A stretch of 64,000 nt of DNA, taken from the NCBI GenBank assembly GCA_029867005.1, contig CP123443.1:2108001-2172000 (forward strand), in the 5' to 3' direction. The translations under genes were made by a program, and so were the position numbers. Below are positions 59,771 to 64,000 of this stretch, in pieces. Positions within the stretch are counted from its first letter, which is position 1; every line of letters starts with the position of its first letter. Below the pieces are notes generated by a model, which saw nothing but the letters and a program-made list of their open reading frames with translations, ran no database searches and was not told the origin of the DNA. This stretch comes from Candidatus Haliotispira prima. Its GTDB lineage: Bacteria > Spirochaetota > Spirochaetia > SP-2023.

Positions 59771-60226
59771 CTAGAGGGCCCCCTCTTCTCCCTTATCTTG
59801 CTTGTCATTTTTATCGGTTTTAGCTTCAGCTCCCTCTTTGACGTCACTTTTTTTGGGACCTTTCAGAGCCTCTTTACGTCGTGCAGTCTCATCCTCATCC
59901 AAAACTACTTCGGATACCGCAGAACGGGAAAACTCAATCTTACAGTTGTCATCCACCTTCACCACGACCGTAGCATCTGTGACCTTGGAAACCGTCCCCC
60001 GTATTCCCCCTGCCGTCACAATCCAATCGCCTTTTTCCAACGATTTTAGCATTGCCTCACGCTGTTTTTGTTTCTGCCTCTGAGGCCGAATCATGAAGAA
60101 CCAGAAGACTATGAAAATCAACCCCATGAAAACAAAAGTCTGCACCATACTGGTGCCTTCGGCTCCATCCCCGGACCGGGGGGCCGCAAGCAAAAATAAG
60201 CCTGCATTCTGAATAGCAAAAACCAT
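59771..60226 (-). CDS. yajC: Preprotein translocase accessory protein YajC
   Basis: 151 residues from ATG 60226, preceded by AGGAG; the extra 21 residues upstream are unrelated. One membrane segment (FVFMGLIFIVFWFFMIRPQRQKQ) precedes the conserved KQREAMLKSLEKGDWIVTAGGIRG domain. The long acidic/basic tail (DVKEGAEAKTDKNDKQDKGE) is longer than in most homologues. First gene of the yajC-secD-secF run. Confidence 0.95.
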   Translation of the reverse strand: MVFAIQNAGLFLLAAPRSGDGAEGTSMVQTFVFMGLIFIVFWFFMIRPQRQKQKQREAMLKSLEKGDWIVTAGGIRGTVSKVTDATVVVKVDDNCKIEFSRSAVSEVVLDEDETARRKEALKGPKKSDVKEGAEAKTDKNDKQDKGEEGAL

Positions 60227-60808
60227 ATAAAACACTCCTAAAGATCTAAGCCTGCAACTCCAAACTCTATCGAAACAAAACCATTCCAAAACTGCCGCAG
60301 CTCATTTGTCCATTGCCCTCGCCTGTCGATCGTTCCATACTTCACGACAAACGAGCAAAAACTTCTTCCATTGCCAAACGCAGCAAGTGGAAAACTGAAC
60401 AGAGGAAACACAAGGACAAAGGGCACCACATCCGTCTTGTTGCCCATTTTAAAATTTCCATAAGGGCCAACACCTACGGCAATTATCGGTGCGGCGGAAT
60501 GTACCATCTCTAAGCTATTAGGTCAAGTACCTCCGGGCCTCTTCCACACACTCCAGGTTCTCTACATTCTGTACGTTTTCCAATTTTTATAAGTTTTGTA
60601 AGTCTTATTTATTGGTTTATTGGGTAAAAAAAACAACCAAAGAACGCGTTGATGTACTTTAATCGTCATACAGGAGACTCACCGACAAAACAAGCCACCC
60701 CGGCACGAACAAACCCGCATCCCAAGACGGAGATCGCAAGGCGACATACGGGCGGGTGCCGGAAAAGGCTCCCTCATTTACAAAATCGTATCTTATGGCA
60801 GATATCTA
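60227..60808. other. Intergenic region upstream of yajC
   Basis: Presumably holds the promoter for yajC-secDF and the end of the bactofilin gene. An imperfect inverted pair (CACCCCGGCAC/GCGGGTGCCGG) lies near 60697-60761. An 89-codon minus-strand frame (60238-60507) has no recognisable product. Confidence 0.45.
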
Positions 60809-61321
60809 CTACTTGGCCGGTTTCCCTGATTTTAAATGCTTGCGCAAAGTATCAATCGGCATACTGAAAAAATCGGTGTCTGCCTTATCACCCAGCATTT
60901 TACAAGATCCGCTTATCTGTGCTCCGTTTTGTATGGACAAATTTTGGGTGACGATGTCACCAATCAGTTTGCAATTATTGCGCAATATACTCTTGCCCTC
61001 TGCCTCTATATTGCCAAAGACCTGACCATAACAGTCCATGACCCGGCAGTGCACGTTACCGTAAACTTCGCCGCGCCCACTCAATTCCAAGTTTCCTTTC
61101 TGTGCTTCAATCGAACCTTCCAGCTTACCGGAAAAATACAGATCTCCGGAAAACGCCAGCTCCCCCCGGACATACGCACCTTCTGCAATCCGGGAAGAGC
61201 CTGGACTCTGAGTGCCGGGCTCCATCCCGGGGAGACCACCGGAAGCTGCACCTAAAGTAGAATTAAATGCTCCGGCAATCTTGCCTTTTTGCAAAGAGTT
61301 TCCAATACGGAATTTTGCCAT
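60809..61321 (-). CDS. Bactofilin
   Basis: 170 residues from ATG 61321, preceded by AGGAG; the frame to 61357 is an extension. The bactofilin core is a right-handed beta-helix with repeated hydrophobic strands (AYVRGELAFSGDLYFSGKLEG, GEVYGNVHCRVMDCYGQVFG, KLIGDIVTQNLSIQNGAQISG). It polymerises without nucleotide into cytoskeletal filaments that can recruit cell-wall enzymes; in spirochaetes bactofilins affect cell shape. It lies upstream of yajC and downstream of the HU gene. Confidence 0.9.
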   Translation of the reverse strand: MAKFRIGNSLQKGKIAGAFNSTLGAASGGLPGMEPGTQSPGSSRIAEGAYVRGELAFSGDLYFSGKLEGSIEAQKGNLELSGRGEVYGNVHCRVMDCYGQVFGNIEAEGKSILRNNCKLIGDIVTQNLSIQNGAQISGSCKMLGDKADTDFFSMPIDTLRKHLKSGKPAK

Positions 61322-61457
61322 GAGTCTCGGCTCCTCGACTGACACACAAAAAAGCAAGCTGCATTGGCCATTTCTGACATCCCGCAGCTTGCTTTAACAA
61401 AGATACTTACCTGCCGGCACTACGACAAAATATATGAAACCGAACACCGATCACAAT

Positions 61458-61790
61458 CTATTTATCATCAATCGTATGAACAATGGGCCAAGCCAGTTGT
61501 TTCAACTCTTTACCCGCCCGAAACAAGGGAACACCATGGCTCTCTACCGAAGTAATTTCTCCGGTTCTCGGGTTGCGAGCTTTCTCTTTGCCTTTTCGGG
61601 TTCGCACTTCAAAGGTTCCAAAACCGCGGAGTTCAATGACTTTATCATCCCTCAATGCGCCTTTCACTTCTTCAAAAAACTGATCCAGAATTAATTTGAT
61701 GTCTTTCCGATCCAAACGATGCACCTGATTTTTCAGCTCATCCAGAATCTGGCCAACCAGCTCCGCCTTGGTAACTTTATCTCTCTGCAT
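61458..61790 (-). CDS. HU/IHF-family DNA-binding protein
   Basis: 110 residues from ATG 61790, preceded by GGAGGAG. VTKAELVGQILDEL at the start, GFGTFEVRTRKGKEKARNP with the DNA-minor-groove arm (ARNPRTGE). The 10-15 residue C-terminal extension is longer than E. coli HU. It bends DNA and compacts the nucleoid. Stand-alone between rpsT and bactofilin. Confidence 0.92.
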   Translation of the reverse strand: MQRDKVTKAELVGQILDELKNQVHRLDRKDIKLILDQFFEEVKGALRDDKVIELRGFGTFEVRTRKGKEKARNPRTGEITSVESHGVPLFRAGKELKQLAWPIVHTIDDK

Positions 61791-61852
61791 CTGAGGCTCC
61801 TCCAATGTATCCCGTCTGTCAATAACTACTGTTTTAATCTGCCAAATCCGGT

Positions 61853-62116
61853 CTAGGCCAAGACGTTAAGTCTTTTTGCCAAACGAGATTTCTTGCGGGC
61901 AGACGTATTGGGGTGATACACTTTTTTCCCGGTTGCAGTATCAATAAGCTTGGAAAACAAACGGAACTGCTGCTCGGCAGTTTCCCTGTTTCCTTCTTTT
62001 ATAGCGGCTTCAAAAGCCCGAATACTCGTTCGCACACGGCTTTTGGCAATTCTGTTATTATCACGCCGAGTCAGACTCTGCCGATGGCGTTTTCTTGCGT
62101 TTAGCGAGTTAGGCAA
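61853..62116 (-). CDS. rpsT: 30S ribosomal protein S20
   Basis: 87 residues, full length. PNSLNARKRHRQSLTRRDNNRIAKS and the C-terminal HPNTSARKKSRLAKRLNVL are diagnostic. It binds 16S rRNA early in 30S assembly. It lies between the HU gene and the 56-residue cysteine protein. Confidence 0.97.
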   Translation of the reverse strand: MPNSLNARKRHRQSLTRRDNNRIAKSRVRTSIRAFEAAIKEGNRETAEQQFRLFSKLIDTATGKKVYHPNTSARKKSRLAKRLNVLA

Positions 62117-62186
62117 AACAAACTCCTTTACCTGCTACAGTCTGATAAACTACAGCACAATTCAAATAGTATCTTCTCTGATCCGA

Positions 62187-62357
62187 TTAGAAAAAATCGC
62201 TGGGACGACGTTCCTGTTGTTTACAAGAATCACACTCAGCGTAATGCTTCATCTTTCCCGAAGAAAACATAGACTTCATCTTAATTTCACCACCACAAGA
62301 ATGCAAAACTTTTTGTGTCGATGAGCCTGCACGGGCATTTTTACTTTGCTGGGCCAT
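62187..62357 (-). CDS. Small cysteine-containing (zinc-ribbon-like) protein
   Basis: 56 residues, missed by length thresholds. Start MAQQSKNARAG follows GGGGGAG; the stop is TAA at 62187. It has Cys21 (HSCGGE) and a CDSC pair (42-45), with basic residues around, so a zinc-ribbon-like knuckle is likely, though only three cysteines are present, with His39 as a possible fourth ligand. It lies between rpsT and lon. No function is known to me; short proteins of this sort occur near ribosomal genes. Confidence 0.7.
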   Translation of the reverse strand: MAQQSKNARAGSSTQKVLHSCGGEIKMKSMFSSGKMKHYAECDSCKQQERRPSDFF

Positions 62358-62605
62358 ACCAACTCCCCCTTTTTATTTTCATTCATTTTTGCAAGCAACT
62401 ATCGCTTTGCAAGTCCGCAAAATGTTCTGTCATGAACAACTGGAAACTTTCGCAACCTTCAGATAGCGGTGGCAAAATATACCAAGGCACAAAAAAACTG
62501 TCAATACAGGGCCGGAAAGGTCAAACATCCCCCGGGGCCCCAAAAACCTGCAAAGGGTTTCTTCCCCGGAGGGTTCTTCCCCCTTATAAAATGTCCCCAA
62601 CCCGA

Positions 62606-64000
62606 CTATCTTTCACTCTCCCGAGCTTCCGCAAGCACCACTTCCGGTTCCGATTCTGCCTCGATACAGGGGGCCACGGAAATACCAAGGGCCTCAGTGG
62701 ATCCTACCGCTGATTCGGGCAACAGAAATTGCAAAGCTTCAATCACCGAATGAAAATAATGAAAATTCATCGACTCCAGGATTTGTTCCGGAAGCTTCTC
62801 TGTGTCACGCTTATTTTTCTTGGGCAGCAGGACATGCCCGAAACCCCGGCGGTGAGCCGCCAATACTTTCTCACGGATGCCCCCCACGGGCAGAAGTTGA
62901 TCGGTCAAAGTAACCTCTCCCGTCATCGCCACATCCTTGCGCACGGGGCGGCCCGAAAGAGCCGACAACATCGCTGCCGCAATCGTGATACCTGCCGAAG
63001 GACCATCTTTGGGAATGGCCCCTTCCGGTACGTGGATGTGTAAATCCTGATTCTCCAGGCTCTCTCCGTCAATGCTGTATTCTTCAAACAATTGCTGTAT
63101 CAGACTGTAAGCAATTTGGGCACTCTCCTTCATTACTTCCCCGAGCTTGCCGGTCAGGATCAGGGAACCGGAACCGCGTACCTGCCGGGTTTCCACCGGG
63201 AGCAATCGACCACCCACAGCAGTCCACGCCAGTCCCAAGGCAAACCCCTTGATCCAACTTTCCTGTAGCTGCTCATAGGGGTCATACTGTGGAGTACCCA
63301 GACACTCAAGCAATATTTCCGGCGTGATCTCCCACTTGTGCCCAATCAGCAAATCTGACCAAGAATCAGGACTGTTGGAATCTATGCGACTGAATTCTTG
63401 GTTTTCATGTAAGAATGCGCTGTTTCTGGCATAAGAACCCGGTCGAGTCTCCTGTTCTCTCAGAAATGCCCGTACCAACTTGCGAATCAACTTCGCGATT
63501 ACCCGTTCCAAAGTCCGCACACCGGACTCCATCGTGTACTCACTAATCAACCGGGACAGCGTCTCATCCGGTATTTCCAGACTGCTGTCCGTGATGCCAT
63601 TTTCTTCCAATTGCTTTGGAATTAAGTGCTTTCTTGCAATATTCAATTTTTCGTAGATCGTATAGCCCGGAATTTCAATAATCTCCATCCGGTCGAGCAG
63701 CGGCAGGTCGATTTCATCCAAATCATTGGCCGTCATAATGAATAGACCCTTGGAAAGGTCGTAGGGCAATTCCAGATAATGGTCCGTAAACGAATGATTT
63801 TGCTCCGTGTCTAAAACTTCGAGCAGGGCAGAGGCCGGATCACCGCGAAAATCGTTGCTGACTTTGTCAATCTCATCCAGCAGAATCACCGGATTACAAG
63901 CTTGGGCTCTGCGAAAGGCCTGGATAATTTTGCCCGGAAGGGCTCCGACGTACGTCCGGCGGTGCCCGCGGATTTCAGCCTCATCGCGCAAGCCACCCAA
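62606..64000 (-). CDS. lon: Lon protease, C-terminal part (gene continues beyond window)
   Basis: 464 residues of the downstream portion. Visible: Walker [13 protein letters not shown], sensor [18 protein letters not shown], and the serine protease domain with the catalytic Ser in [13 protein letters not shown] and catalytic Lys in [16 protein letters not shown]. It degrades misfolded and regulatory proteins with ATP. An insert of about 40 residues (215-255) with [15 protein letters not shown] separates the AAA lid and protease domains. The N-terminal domain and Walker A lie outside the window. Confidence 0.97.
   Translation of the reverse strand: MGGLRDEAEIRGHRRTYVGALPGKIIQAFRRAQACNPVILLDEIDKVSNDFRGDPASALLEVLDTEQNHSFTDHYLELPYDLSKGLFIMTANDLDEIDLPLLDRMEIIEIPGYTIYEKLNIARKHLIPKQLEENGITDSSLEIPDETLSRLISEYTMESGVRTLERVIAKLIRKLVRAFLREQETRPGSYARNSAFLHENQEFSRIDSNSPDSWSDLLIGHKWEITPEILLECLGTPQYDPYEQLQESWIKGFALGLAWTAVGGRLLPVETRQVRGSGSLILTGKLGEVMKESAQIAYSLIQQLFEEYSIDGESLENQDLHIHVPEGAIPKDGPSAGITIAAAMLSALSGRPVRKDVAMTGEVTLTDQLLPVGGIREKVLAAHRRGFGHVLLPKKNKRDTEKLPEQILESMNFHYFHSVIEALQFLLPESAVGSTEALGISVAPCIEAESEPEVVLAEARESER

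Overview
The window looks like a chromosomal piece of a spirochaete-like bacterium. The inference rests on gene content: a bactofilin, HU, S20 and Lon neighbourhood, yajC-secD-secF, large TPR proteins, and several lipoproteins with spirochaete-style lipoboxes. I cannot fix the genus. The right half (about 36.1-64 kb) is ordinary, fairly GC-rich housekeeping DNA. The left half (1-36.1 kb) is accessory DNA full of repeats.

Layout. 1-2.2 kb: early region of a Mu-like prophage on the minus strand (Ner-like HTH, IclR-type HTH, DUF3102, transposase running off the left edge). 2.7-5.1 kb: a coiled-coil GIY-YIG protein, then an M23 lysin with a one-segment membrane protein. 5.4-11.5 kb: a defence-like locus with an orphan type I specificity gene (hsdS), about five copies of a hairpin-rich repeat of roughly 180 bp, an AAA ATPase plus subtilisin pair of the IetAS type, and a duplicated hsdS 3' end. 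11.5-14.2 kb: a protein fusing 14 TPRs to a RelA/SpoT nucleotide-synthetase domain. 14.3-17.7 kb and 27.4-36.1 kb: eight lipoprotein genes. Between them lie a coiled-coil repeat protein with a nuclease-like end, an AT-rich operon (M15-like peptidase, AsnB-like amidotransferase, FemAB-like transferase), and a Roco GTPase overlapping a Schlafen/AlbA-type ATPase gene. A multicopper oxidase sits inside the second lipoprotein block.

The most striking signal is in the eight lipoprotein genes. Each has its own sigma70-like promoter (17-bp spacer), a strong ribosome binding site and ATG, a short leader, and then five or six copies of a 7-bp repeat (GATATTG on the plus strand) directly before the signal-peptide codons. 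A 7-bp unit changes the reading frame with every gain or loss. In this sequence none of the eight leaders is in frame with its lipoprotein, and in seven of eight the lipoprotein frame has no usable start upstream of the lipobox. This fits a slipped-strand phase-variation system in which all visible copies are OFF. Two unrelated ectodomain families use the same switch. A ninth switch without a gene and a decayed lipoprotein fragment are also present.

The right side holds, mostly on the minus strand: pheA, a HIT protein, tRNA-Glu and tRNA-Gln; on the plus strand a dihydroorotate dehydrogenase-like enzyme, a PHP phosphoesterase and a LysM/M23 peptidase; then on the minus strand 5-formyl-THF cyclo-ligase, a peptide-binding protein, an outer-membrane-type protein, glutaredoxin 2, recQ, a TPR membrane protein, nusB, a SurA-like chaperone, a flavodoxin-like protein, secG, tpiA, ispH, secF, secD, yajC, a bactofilin, HU, rpsT, a 56-residue cysteine protein and the 3' part of lon.
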